Assembly (NCBI GenBank): GCA_030407315.1
Contig: JALQPE010000519.1
Span: forward strand, 83,427-147,426
Direction of reading: 5' to 3'
Source of the DNA: Asparagopsis taxiformis
Lineage: Eukaryota > Rhodophyta > Florideophyceae > Bonnemaisoniales > Bonnemaisoniaceae
Length of the DNA stretch: 64,000 nucleotides
Numbering within the stretch: the first letter of the stretch is position 1; every line of letters starts with the position of its first letter. Under the pieces are notes generated by a model. That model was not told where the DNA came from, ran no database searches, and was given only the letters and a program-made list of their open reading frames with translations. Shown here piece by piece: positions 40,336-50,248 of this stretch. Made by a program: the position numbers and the translations under genes.

Positions 40336-41420
40336 TCAAACACCAGCGGGTAGCACTGTTCGTTGTTTCGTTTCGTAAGGACAGCGTGTCCGTGGCTCGT
40401 ACCAGCTACTTCTAGAACTAACGTCGTTCCACACAAGCCACTCCTTGTCCCGCTTGGCCTCCTCGAGGAAGAACTTCTTGGCAGCGGCTCTGCCATGTAC
40501 GATGGCCATAGCATTAGCCCCGGCGGCACGAATGCAAGAGTCATGGAAGTCTTGAATCGGTACGACCTTGGCGCGGACGAAGAAATTCTCTGCTTCGGGC
40601 GATGGAGGTCTAGACATTATCTCGTTGACCTGGAGCGGGATACCAGGATGTTCGAGCACCATTGGTCGTACTCGAGCACGAGGCCCGCTCGCGAAGGAAC
40701 GTCGTCGACGACTGTAACGCCGGCTTGAGTGCGATCCCCTTTATCAGATTCCGGGAAGACCTCTCTGCGGAAGGTCATAGTGTAGAGGTCTATGATGCTT
40801 ACCGCATCTACCTTCTCCCCGGGTCTACGCTCATACCGAGCATAGTAACGACCCTCTTCTTCGTCACCAGCGCCGGTCGAGAACCAGATGCTTTTGATGA
40901 TCCAAGGTTCGTCGGCATCGCACTCGTCATACACGGTCTGGTCCCCTAATGACTCGGTGAGACCGAGCCGGAAGCACGCCTCTGCCGTGAGAACCGAACA
41001 CTCCTCCGCTTCAGCGAAGCTCCCTATTTGTACTCCGAACAGCATGTGAAGCTGAACACTGGAGACACTCTTCGAGTACCGCTGGCCGCCGATCCGACCG
41101 CAGTCGATCGTCCACGTTACCGGACGCCCATCCTGAGCTCTATTCTTAGTGATGCGACGAACGTCCGTGCGACCCGAGCAATCCCAAAGAGTTCGCTCGT
41201 GTCGGGAATTCCGTGAGTCGTCAAATTCGATCTCATTCGGTATCTTAGGGACAATAGCACCCTCTTCGTGCTCCACGTGCTTGTTGTCGCGGCGGGTGTG
41301 CGTTACCGGGGTGCGATCCTCGCGGCGCGACGATCGGCGGCGGGCTGCTGCGGCTGCGAGATCTTTCCGCGGCGCCCGTCCCCCAGTGGATCGCTTCGCA
41401 GTCTGGTTTGTCCGATCCAT
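40336..41420 (-). CDS. Uncharacterised two-frame gene
   Basis: Not recognised. From an ATG at 41420 a frame of about 267 codons starts basic (RKDLAAAAARRRSSRRED) and becomes mixed (RTLWDCSGRTDVRRI, SVLTAEACFRLGLTE, DLYTMTFRREVFPESDKGDR), ending at 40617. A second frame overlaps from an ATG at 40662 and continues with coding-like sequence (LEHPGIPLQVNEIM, AKKFFLEEAKRDKEWLVWND) to 40336. The two probably belong to one protein joined by a frameshift near 40650-40665. The setting among retroelements suggests a gag-like or element-borne gene; no motif confirms it. Confidence 0.4.
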
Positions 41421-41958
41421 CCAAGGCGTTCGGCCACTAGGCCCCCGGCAGACCGGGGGATCCACGAAAGCAGAGTCTCGACTCGAGGACGGCTGGACGT
41501 CAGCTGGACGTGGACGAGACGCGCGCAGAGAGGATGGGAACGACAGGGTCGAGAGGAGAAGGAAAGGGTGTCGGTCAGCGGTGCCAGGTCGGATTTCGGT
41601 AGGATCAGTGAAGGGTCAGCTTTATGTGCTGGAACCCGCCAATTTGGCCTCCACCGGGCGTCGGCCTGAGGGGAGGGCAGTGTCGTATGACATTTGCGGA
41701 ATAAAATTTGGGAATCCGGAAATTACAAAATTTCGTAATTCCTAGCCCTAACTCAGCCGGTGCCGGCGGCAAACACGTTTGCAATGTCGCGCTGCCACCG
41801 GTCTATATAATGTCCGACCATAATGCATCGGGAACAGAAGAAATAGACAGACTACAACCAGTAAAAACTACTTTTCCCTTTTTTTTTAATTTGTCGCGCT
41901 TCCGCTTCTATCACGCGTGCAAAAAGAAACGCCAACATATCACATGCCCCTTTGCCAA

Positions 41959-42137
41959 TGTTAGACAATGGTAGCTCCTCGCCTACCTTCTCTTTCTTTT
42001 GTCTTTACTTGGCAATATATATCTATTCATTGAGCCTTGAGATCGCCGGCGGTGCGTATGACAGGCTGTCTTGTATTAGCATTCTGACTGTTGATCGCCA
42101 CGGCGCTTGGCGACTGAGTTGTATTAGCATCCTGACA
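41959..42137 (-). repeat. Copia 1 3' LTR (with doubled U3 start)
   Basis: 41959-42089 matches the 131-bp 5' LTR closely. A second LTR start (TGTCAGGATGCTAATACAA) lies 48 bp further in, ending at 42137 beside a good polypurine tract (GGCGACAGGGGGCG in element orientation). Either the full LTR is 179 bp and the 5' copy lost 48 bp, or the outer copy is internal sequence. The pol frame ends inside this LTR at 42027. Confidence 0.8.
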
Positions 42138-44741
42138 CGCCCCCTGTCGCCAAGGGGCGGGGAGATCGATGAGCAGGGTGCTGGACGGTGTGTCGGGTAC
42201 GGGATTCTCTGGCGGGGTGGCTATGATATGTAGTTGGGTGGTTAGGTTGGTGAAGGCCCTGGTTGGCATCGGCTTTGTAAAAATATCCGCTAGCATCTGA
42301 TTAGTTGGTAGGTAGTGCAGCGCGATGCGGCCTTGTGCTATGTTGTCAATGATGTGGTGAAACCTGATGTCGACGTATTTTCGTCGTTTCGTTGGTGCGG
42401 TTTGTGTGGCGATCTGTAGCGCGGATTGGGAATCTGTGAATGTGGTGATAGGTGTGGAGCGAGGGATGAGGGATAGTTCTTGTAGCATGCCTGCGAGCCA
42501 ATTGGTTTGGCGAGTGGTGTCAGAAGTCGCTATGACTTCGGCTTCGCAGGTGCTTAGAGCGACCAAAGATTGTCGCTGTGAACCCCAGCTGATGGGCGAA
42601 CCATGTAACGTGTGGACAGATCCTGATATAGACTTTCTGGACGTGGGGTCGTTGGCGAAGTCTGCATCTGCGTATGCTAACAGTGGGGTGTCATGCGGGT
42701 GGTTCGGGAATGAAATGCCATGTGTTGGCGTGTGCTTCAGGAAGCGAATAAGTCGTTTCAAATGTTTCCAATGCCGTTGTGTTGGCTTGTGGTTAGCTCT
42801 GGCGAGTGCGTTTGTGAAAAAATGTATATCTGGTCTTGTAGAGTCGGTGAGGTAGCGCAGTTCCCCAAGGATTTCGCGGTATGGTGTGGAAATTGTTTCG
42901 TCTAGCTGTTCCTCCGTACTGGGAGGGGAGAGATCGATGCCGTCTGAGTATAGGTTGCTGAGAGGTTTGGCGTCGGCCATGTTCGATTTGGCGACGACGG
43001 ACTGTATGATATGAGGCTGGGAGATAGTGATACCCAGTTCGGAGTGGGTGATTTTCCAATTGAGGTATTGAGTTGGGGGTCCTAACCTTTTGATGGTGTA
43101 TTTGCGAGCAAGCATTTTGTATAGTGCTGTAAGCAATTTGGGGGATGAGGCGCACGCCAGAAAGTCGTCAATGGTTATGGCGATGATTGTGGTGCCGTTC
43201 TTGTTTGACCTTATGAATAAGCAAGGGTCGGATTTGGTTTGTGTGAAGCCGTTTGAAAGAAGGTATGTTCGTGCGCCGTCGCAGAATGTTTTGCCGCCTT
43301 GCCGTGTGCCGTATAAATTTTTGTCGAGGCGCCCAGTTGGTTCCGGGTGTTTGAAGGTGCCATCGAAAAGGGGGTGTTGGCGGATGAATACTGGCTTGTT
43401 GTGGTTAAAGTCTTCGTGCAAGTAGGCTGACGAGATGTCGAAATGCTCGGTGGGGAGCCTATTTGCGGATGCGTGACAAAGGAGGATGCGTATGGTGGCC
43501 TTGTCAGCTGTAAATGTGGCGGTGTCGTTTGAGTTGAAGTGCACGTCTGGAAGCATTAGGTCCCCGCGGACTGCGCAGCGCGCTTTGCGTTCGGTTATGT
43601 TTCCGGCGCTGTCTCGTTTGTACCTATATGCCATGGTGAGGGGTAAGGGTTTTGTGTGAGGGGGGACGAGGTGTGGGGGTGTCCATGTTATAACTTGCAT
43701 TTGGTCCAGTTTGTTGAGCTCGTCATTGTGTGCATGTTGCCAGAGGTGGGCGTCTGGATAGCGTTGCGCTTGTTTGAAGGTTTTGGGAGCTGGTGTAGTT
43801 GGGTTGATGGCTGATGGTATGACTTGTGCGTGCTGGTGAGGGCGGCGGGCGGATGTGCGGAAGGCTATGGAGGTTGTGGCGGATGGATCTTTATCCTTGT
43901 GGAAAGGGCGAAAGTCTAGTGCAGAGATGTGCATAGATTGGTTGGTGTCTGTAGTGAGAGCCATGATTGTGTGTTGATCCATGCCGTGGAGGTATCGTAT
44001 GGGTATGCCTCTGTTGTCGAGTTTGGATTTGGGTGCCAGGTTCGGTGTGTACCCGAGTTGACCGAATGCAAAAAGTCTTTGGATCTTGGGCTTGTGGCCG
44101 TGCCATACGGTGTACGGAATTTGTTTTGTGACGCTATGGAGGGTGATGTTTCGTTTGAAGACTGCGTCGTGTAGGGCGTCTTCCCAGTGTACTGCGTGGA
44201 GGCCGCTGTGGAGCAAATTGGCGCGGACGGCGTCCATGAGCGTGCCATTGATGCGTTCGGCTACGCTGTTGTGTTGTGGGGTGTGGGGTACCGTGCGGAT
44301 GTGTGTAATTCCGCGGTGGGCGAGCTCGTTCTGGAGCGTGGATGAAAGGTATTCTTTGGCGTTGTCCGATCTGAAGTAGGACGGATAATTGTTGTGCAAG
44401 GTGCGAATATGTTCCATGACCTGGATGGTGATGCGCGGTATGGCCGATCTGTCGGGTGTACCATGGATGATGATGTAGCGGGATTTGGTGTCGATGAAGG
44501 TGACGAAGTACTTGTTGCCTTGTCTGGACACGGGGTGAATTGGGCCGCATACGTCCGAGGAGATGTGTTTGCCCGTTTGGTGTTTGTGGTCAGCGGGATG
44601 GTGAGGGGCAGTTTTCAGTTTGGCGAGTGTGCATGCGCTGCATGTTATGTCTGCCGCTGGTTCGTCTGCGTGTGGTGCAAGGGCAGGAAGCATGGAATGT
44701 TTGCACATTTTACGGATGGTGGCTGGGTTGGCGTGGGACAT
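42027..44741 (-). CDS. Copia 1 Pol: integrase, reverse transcriptase, RNase H
   Basis: 904 codons from MSHANP. The frame is already open just upstream with HNLHLQ, giving the HxxxxxH half of the integrase zinc finger, followed by CSACTLAK. Integrase DDE residues lie in SSDVCGPI, FRSDNAKEY and PQHNSVAERING. The Copia RT has FDISSAYLHED and the catalytic ITIDDFLACAS. RNase H has LLAYADADFAND, CEAEVIATSD and TFTDSQSA, then KYVDIRFHHI and TKPM near the end. It overlaps the gag-protease frame by 97 bp in the -1 frame, so expression would need a -1 ribosomal frameshift near 44765 or the element carries a one-base change. No internal stop is present. Confidence 0.92.
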   Translation of the reverse strand: MSHANPATIRKMCKHSMLPALAPHADEPAADITCSACTLAKLKTAPHHPADHKHQTGKHISSDVCGPIHPVSRQGNKYFVTFIDTKSRYIIIHGTPDRSAIPRITIQVMEHIRTLHNNYPSYFRSDNAKEYLSSTLQNELAHRGITHIRTVPHTPQHNSVAERINGTLMDAVRANLLHSGLHAVHWEDALHDAVFKRNITLHSVTKQIPYTVWHGHKPKIQRLFAFGQLGYTPNLAPKSKLDNRGIPIRYLHGMDQHTIMALTTDTNQSMHISALDFRPFHKDKDPSATTSIAFRTSARRPHQHAQVIPSAINPTTPAPKTFKQAQRYPDAHLWQHAHNDELNKLDQMQVITWTPPHLVPPHTKPLPLTMAYRYKRDSAGNITERKARCAVRGDLMLPDVHFNSNDTATFTADKATIRILLCHASANRLPTEHFDISSAYLHEDFNHNKPVFIRQHPLFDGTFKHPEPTGRLDKNLYGTRQGGKTFCDGARTYLLSNGFTQTKSDPCLFIRSNKNGTTIIAITIDDFLACASSPKLLTALYKMLARKYTIKRLGPPTQYLNWKITHSELGITISQPHIIQSVVAKSNMADAKPLSNLYSDGIDLSPPSTEEQLDETISTPYREILGELRYLTDSTRPDIHFFTNALARANHKPTQRHWKHLKRLIRFLKHTPTHGISFPNHPHDTPLLAYADADFANDPTSRKSISGSVHTLHGSPISWGSQRQSLVALSTCEAEVIATSDTTRQTNWLAGMLQELSLIPRSTPITTFTDSQSALQIATQTAPTKRRKYVDIRFHHIIDNIAQGRIALHYLPTNQMLADIFTKPMPTRAFTNLTTQLHIIATPPENPVPDTPSSTLLIDLPAPWRQGACQDANTTQSPSAVAINSQNANTRQPVIRTAGDLKAQ

Positions 44742-46423
44742 TTGGAGATGAAGATTATGACCGGGTCAGGTGGGGTTAGTTGTTCTGTGATGTCGATTTC
44801 TGTTGGTGGTTCCGTTGTGTTTTCGTGGCAAGATGTAGTGATGGGAGTCTGATCGGCGCGGTCGTCCGTGTGGGAGTGATGGAATTGGGGTGGTAGTGGT
44901 TTGGGAGGGGTTTGTGCTGATGCACTGGGAGCGGTGTAAGTGGTTTTGTAGATGGAGGGGGTTCGGCGAGGTTTGGGTTTTGGTGGGGTGTGTGAACGGG
45001 GAGACTGGCGCCAAGGTTTTTGGTGGTCTAGCAGCTTAGTTTTGGTACGTGTGTTTTGGGATGGGGCGGATGGGTGAGGAGGTGTTTGCATACGACGACG
45101 TGGTCGTGTTGACGAAGTGGTTGACCGTGTTGGGGCTGGGGATGGAGCAGTACGGGCGGATGTCGGCGGTTTGGATGATGAGCGTGTGGAATTCGTGGTG
45201 GTGTGTAGGCATCGTGGTGTGGATGGGGAAGGAATGGATGGTTTACTGTCAAGCACGTATGCGCCGTTGTGGAATGACGCTATTTTGGTGCGGTTGGGTT
45301 GGTTGTGGCGGCGCAAAAGTGCTTCGTTACTTGTGAATGTCACGTCTCCGTGTCTGGTCGCAATACTGTTGACGGAGATGAGATTCTGCTGGACGTCCGG
45401 TGCGACGATCGCGTCCGGGAAGCGTAATGAGCCGCATTTAGTGGGTATCTTGATCGGTCCACGGTGGGTGATGCGATGTTGTCGGTTAGCGGCTGTTCTT
45501 GTAAACCATGGTTTCTTGACGGGCTTCATTCCGGGGTGTGGGCGGCGGATATGGGAGGGAAAGGCACCGGAGTCCAAAATGAACTTACCATTGTAGCAAG
45601 AATCGTTGTCTTCGGTTGAGTTGGTGTCGTGTGGAGCTGTATCGCGAGGTTGGATGGCGTGTGCTCTGGAGTCGTGCGTGCGGGTCAGTTGCGCTCTGCA
45701 TTCGCGGTTCGAATGATGCGGCGAGCGGTGGAGGGTGCACCATTTTCTGGAGGTTGGCGGCTTTTGCCACTGGGAATGGTGGCGTACATTGCGCGAGTAT
45801 TGGCGATACGTTGTGGGTCGAGGTGTAGGGGGCTTGGTTGTCTTGTGTATCTGGATATTGGCGCTCGCGCGTCGTATTGCTGAGGTGAATTCCGCTATGG
45901 TTGACGGTGGGTTGTGTGTGAAAATCGCGTATGTCATTTGGTAGTCGGGGTGGTTTCGGATGCCTTGGAGCATGAATTTTAGCGATGTAGACTCTTTGTC
46001 GATGAGCGAGTATCCGGCAAGACGCATTTTGGAACGGATGAGGTCGTGCTCTTTGATGTACGTTTCGAGGTTGTCGCCGATGTTGAATGTGATGGAGCGT
46101 GTGGTGTCTTCGAGGAGGGAGTGGTCTATGGTTGTTAGCTCGGTTACAATGTTTTGGACTTGCTGTAAAAGGAGGTGTGGATGGAGCTTAAGGGATGCGG
46201 AGTCGAGGCGTGAGATGATGTCTTTGGGTAGGCTGGCTAGGATTAGGAGGGAGAGGCGGTCTTGGTTGCGTTTGAAGGCTGTGAATTCTGTGGGATCGGT
46301 GGGGGCAGTGGTGGCAGGGTTAAGGTGGATTTCGAGGTTGAGATCCGAGGCGAGCACTTCCAGGGTGCGTTGCCAGTACTCGAAGTGTTCGATGTCGAGG
46401 GGAGGGAGGTAGGTGCGATCCAT
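44645..46423 (-). CDS. Copia 1 Gag-protease
   Basis: Starts at the ATG at 46423 (MDRTYLPPLDIEHFEYW), 57 bp from the 5' LTR. The helical Gag region is followed by a C-x2-H-x4-H-x4-C knuckle (WCTLHRSPHHSNREC) and the aspartic protease motif FILDSGAFPSHI. A long Pro/Thr/Ser-rich spacer leads to the overlap with pol. The second Copia element has the equivalent CTLHGSKNHTTEMC knuckle and LLDSGAAPTH protease motif. Confidence 0.88.
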   Translation of the reverse strand: MDRTYLPPLDIEHFEYWQRTLEVLASDLNLEIHLNPATTAPTDPTEFTAFKRNQDRLSLLILASLPKDIISRLDSASLKLHPHLLLQQVQNIVTELTTIDHSLLEDTTRSITFNIGDNLETYIKEHDLIRSKMRLAGYSLIDKESTSLKFMLQGIRNHPDYQMTYAIFTHNPPSTIAEFTSAIRRASANIQIHKTTKPPTPRPTTYRQYSRNVRHHSQWQKPPTSRKWCTLHRSPHHSNRECRAQLTRTHDSRAHAIQPRDTAPHDTNSTEDNDSCYNGKFILDSGAFPSHIRRPHPGMKPVKKPWFTRTAANRQHRITHRGPIKIPTKCGSLRFPDAIVAPDVQQNLISVNSIATRHGDVTFTSNEALLRRHNQPNRTKIASFHNGAYVLDSKPSIPSPSTPRCLHTTTNSTRSSSKPPTSARTAPSPAPTRSTTSSTRPRRRMQTPPHPSAPSQNTRTKTKLLDHQKPWRQSPRSHTPPKPKPRRTPSIYKTTYTAPSASAQTPPKPLPPQFHHSHTDDRADQTPITTSCHENTTEPPTEIDITEQLTPPDPVIIFISKCPTPTQPPSVKCANIPCFLPLHHTQTNQRQT

Positions 46424-46480
46424 TTGTGTTGAGGGGATTGGGGGCAATCGTGTGCAGTGGGCGTAAAAAGGCCGATAACC

Positions 46481-46611
46481 TGTTAGACAATGGTAGCTCC
46501 TCGCCTACCTTCTCTTTCTTTTGTCTTTACTTGGCAATATATATTTATTCATTGAGCCTTGAGATCGCCGGCGGTGCGTATGACAGGCTGTCTTGTATTA
46601 GCATCCTGACA
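46481..46611 (-). repeat. Copia 1 5' LTR
   Basis: A 131-bp LTR, TG...CA in element orientation. Compared with the 3' copy it differs at one internal position plus two near the U3 end. GCCAA follows at 46612-46616. Confidence 0.92.
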
Positions 46612-46978
46612 GCCAACACTGGATATAGAATTTCCTGAATTGCCTAATATTGGCTTTTTTCCTTATTTATATTGGTGCCGTTTAGCTTACAGTACGTGTA
46701 CACGTGATGGTACTTGACATGCGATACCGGATCTTCAACACGCATCAAACCTTTTCAATTGAAAAAATGTAAAAATTATAGATTATTTGTGGTTCCTTTT
46801 TTGGTTTTAGTTGCTTCTTTACAGGCCCTAAATCGCCACTTTGTGCTCTAGTGCCGACCCATGTGCCCACCGCTCATTACATATGGGAGATCTCCTGAAG
46901 AGACCTCCAATCACCCGTCACTGAAGATGATTCGTCAGTAACCTTGTTCTCATCCTTCTGACACAAATTGTCGACAAG
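46612..46978. other. Spacer upstream of the DUF273-like gene
   Basis: Apart from the GCCAA target duplication, about 360 bases that should include the promoter of the following gene. No specific element identified. Confidence 0.4.
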
Positions 46979-48252
46979 ATGCCCCCACGCCTTAGTATAC
47001 GGCGTTTCTTCCCCGAAATTCGTCGCCCTAAAGGACGCTTGTCTTTTTTGTTCCCCGCCCTTGTCGTCCTAACATCTTTCCTTGCTCTCATCGCTGTCAT
47101 CCATGATACTCCCCAATCCCCGTCGAACGTCACGCTTATCATCGTATCCGACTCGTCGGCCAGAGAAGTATACCAATCACAAGCCAATTCCATCGCCTGC
47201 TATGCTAAACGCCACCGCTATTCTTTCGTTCATCTAGACCCATCTCATATTGCCAAGTCATGTCATCAGAATCATGAGGACTTTTTCTTCCGCAAGCATT
47301 GCACAGTTGAAAACTGGCTCGCCTCTCAGCCACCCTCTACTGTCGCCATTGTTCTGGATGGCGACAATGTGGGTGGGACTACAAATCGGTCCATGCAAAG
47401 ATGGTTGGACTATGATTACGACATCGCATTCTACGAAAGATCATGGAACTTTGAGATCACGGCCGGAAACTACATTGCAAGGAATACCAAATTTACGCGG
47501 AAATTCCTGAAATTGTGGGCTTCATACGAGTATGTCCGTCCGACTGGATTCAGCTCCTCGGACAATGGTGCAATTCACCTTGCAACACTTGACGCAATCG
47601 GCGTGAAAGGCAGACATTTCTGCCACGACATGTATAGAAATCTGACAGCTGATGTGATGAATTTGCAGCCATACTACGATTTTGTGAGCTGTACACGAAA
47701 GTTACTTGGGCCTCCGAGAACTCACTTTGTGACAGCGCCTGGGAATCGAGTCGGAAGAGGTGTGGATGGTGATGTGCAAAGTGACACAGTTACAGTGGGG
47801 AAGCTGACCGTCTTTCCGCGATTTTTTGGATTCTCAATTGATTCCAAAATTTACGGTATCCAATTGCGACGCAATTTATATCCATTTCACCACGAATTAA
47901 GAGCCCAAACTGGACGCACACGTACGTCGAATATCCGGATGAGGTTGGATATTCAAAGGAGTCTTGTAAAGAATTTCGGAAAGACGGAACCATTGATGAT
48001 TTAGAAATGGGAAAAATGTTGGAGAAATTCGATCAAAGCATGATGTTTCAACGGTCTGGACCGCATTCTGTGGTTCCAAGATGGAAACAGCCTGATGAAA
48101 CGTGCTACCAACGAATGTGGTGCGGCCCGATAACTGGGATAGTGGACGAATGGCCAGATGGAGTAATAACTGAGAATGGAACAGTGGTCAAGTACGAGTA
48201 CAAGTATCCGGGCGTGGACTGGTACAATCAGTTTGCTGCTGCTCTGATCTGA
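46979..48252 (+). CDS. DUF273-like Golgi glycosyltransferase, one frame break
   Basis: An ATG at 46979 starts a type II membrane protein: a short basic tail, then a hydrophobic segment at about residues 20-40 (LSFLFPALVVLTSFLALIAV). The luminal domain has a VLDGDN acidic motif and DYDIAFYERSWNFEITAGNY through SSDNGAIHL, matching the DUF273/nucleotide-diphospho-sugar transferase pattern of an aspartate motif, NxEIxAGxY and DNGAIH. The frame fails near 47905 (CCCAAACTGG), where coding sequence moves to another frame (NWTHTYVEYPDE, then CYQRMWCGPITG) and ends at 48252. One base must have been gained or lost, or the sequence has a homopolymer error. The full product would be about 424 residues. 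It probably acts in the Golgi on glycans; donor and acceptor are unknown. Confidence 0.75.
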
Positions 48253-48329
48253 AACCAATTGTGGTATTGCAAGTGACAGTGTGTCTTGTCTTGTGAAAGC
48301 AAGATGTGCGATCGCATAGCTGCTTTAGA

Positions 48330-48922
48330 ATAGCGAGAGCAGAGTTGCTCTAGCAGCCAATCCCTGTATTATCAACAATAGTCGGGGGTTGCCCTTGGGA
48401 CCCTGAGATCATTTTCACTCCACACAAATTCAATTTTCAACTCGGAAAGACAACCCAGGGGGCCAACGATATAACATGTACGGTAAGCGCCTATTGTAGA
48501 TTGGTAATCATCCTGCAATGCGCAAAACTGCTCTTCTCGAGGATGTCAAGGAAGCAGAATTGGTTCCAGCATTCAATATACCAGAGACTTAGCAGTGCTG
48601 AACAGAAGAAGGGACGCAGTCAATAGGTAGGCTGTTCGAGGGCGAAGTGCAATTACTGTCCACAAACTCTACATTGATGGCCCGGAAAAGTTGACTCGCA
48701 ACTAATTTAGTTGGGTATGTCTTCCACAAATAAAACAGCCTTGCAATAGTTTGCTGAATGAGGAAGACACAATTCCATCTCTGCATGCGCTTGTAAGACC
48801 TTTCGCTTGAAAAATTCCAACATGCCTCTACGTGGTGAATGTTATACTGTACCCTGCTGCGAATTGTTCACGATAACGCATAGTTTGTATATTGCAGCTG
48901 AACTAAATTAGTATTCTTAATC
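48330..48922. repeat. Divergent duplicate segment, copy A
   Basis: Sequence 3' of the DUF273-like gene matches 51240-51890 in order and orientation though with much divergence: GCAGCCAATCCCTGTATT versus GCAGCCAATCTCTGTATT, GATGGCCCGGAAAA versus GATGGCGCGGAAAA, and GTTTGTATATTG followed by TGAACTAAA in both. No gene is visible inside. Confidence 0.6.
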
Positions 48923-49494
48923 GAGGAATTTGGCAATAGCCTCATGACTACTTTGTGACTAGTTTTTGACTAGTTCTGCGCAGCGGTGGTGCACACGCAG
49001 CGCACTCTCTAGAGGGATGGTGAGCATGACTGAACATGTTGCCGAATTACAGTAGGTTTTAGTTCACAGAGATAACGTTCAACTAATTGAAAGCTTTTCC
49101 CAAAAGTAGTCAGGATAGTTCCCTTCTTTTCCAAGGCGTGACATATTAGTGCATTAGACACCTGTCTCGCTATCCTATAAGCACGCTGCCGAGGCTAGAG
49201 TGTCGTCTACTGACTGCATCTATCAAAACGAAAGACAGCTGTGTTTTCTTCATGGGCCTGATCTTTCCGGCCTCATTGTGACAGTGACGGTGACCGAACT
49301 GCGGAACTTTCGTTTTACATTCGCTTTTCGATGATAGCTGCAGACATTTCATTTCTAGGTATCTGTAAGCTAAAATGTTTTGCTCTCCCTTGAACGCAGT
49401 TGTCCAGGAGAGTGCGCCGAGCCAGCACCGCCGCTGCGCAAAATTAGTCACAAACTAGTCACAAAGTAGTCATATGGCTATTGCCAAATTCCTC
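48923..49494. mobile_element. MITE with ~70-bp terminal inverted repeats
   Basis: The left end starts GAGGAATTTGGCAATAGCC and continues ATGACTACTTTGTGACTAGTTT; the right end is its inverted match, ending GGCTATTGCCAAATTCCTC. The 572-bp unit has no transposase. A target duplication could not be fixed. It lies between the end of duplicate copy A and the GT31 gene. Confidence 0.78.
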
Positions 49495-50248
49495 CAATAT
49501 GCTTGAAAACGTATCATCCTCTACGAAAACACGGACCAGGAAGCGTGAGTTACCGGTCTATCCATGTCCCCCTTATCTACAGTGAAAGGCTAGCGGAGCC
49601 TCCCTGGTCAGTTTGGTAATAATCTCCGTCGCGTTTAACACCCACAGATGCAAGCCCTCCAATAATTGTGCCCTTACTCCCCCGCGCTTGTGAAACACGC
49701 ACTGTAGTTAATCGTGGTTTGAGTTTTGGTTGAGGTAGTTTTTCCTGCCTCCTTTACTTCTACTCTTTGCTACTTGCGTTTAAATAGACTCGATATCTCC
49801 CTAGCTATGTTTGCTGTTACATTGACCATGTCCAATCCCAGGGAAAAATAGCTTGCACCACCAAAGTTTCCTAGTTGATCGGCGTAAAAGAGAAGGTCTT
49901 CCATTAATGGAGTAGCATTTGGCAGTGACAAATGGAGTATTGAGAGGAAATAAAGGAAAGATAATAATGGATGTAATAGAACCGAATTCGGGATCTCCAT
50001 TTGAATCGCATTATTTGAAATGTGTGACACGCACCCAGCCGTAATATCAGACTACCAATTTCCATCCTGAGCCGCCACTTCAGTGCCAATTCCCATCCAC
50101 GCAGACATTCACTCTGTTACTTGCTCTTCTCGCGATGTGTAGTTCTCCGCGCATGCTGTTGAGTGATTACATATTATAAGCTCAAGGTTTTTCCTGCTCA
50201 GTAAATCTTCGTCACAATAAATTAACACAAACACTCTTCGTCAGATGG
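49495..50248. other. Non-coding spacer
   Basis: About 750 bases 3' of the GT31 gene. No gene or structured repeat identified. Confidence 0.4.

Larger units (their letters stand above)
41959..46611 (-). mobile_element. Copia LTR retrotransposon 1, nearly intact
   Basis: A complete element on the minus strand with LTRs at both ends and a 5-bp target duplication GCCAA (41954-41958 and 46612-46616). The LTRs start TGTCAGGATGC and end TTGTCTAACA in element orientation. The primer-binding site beside the 5' LTR reads GGTTATCGGCC (46480 downward), 10 of 11 matching the complement of the initiator-tRNA-Met anticodon arm, as in Drosophila copia. Gag-protease and integrase-RT-RNase H occupy two overlapping frames. 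It has few LTR differences and looks recent. Confidence 0.92.
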
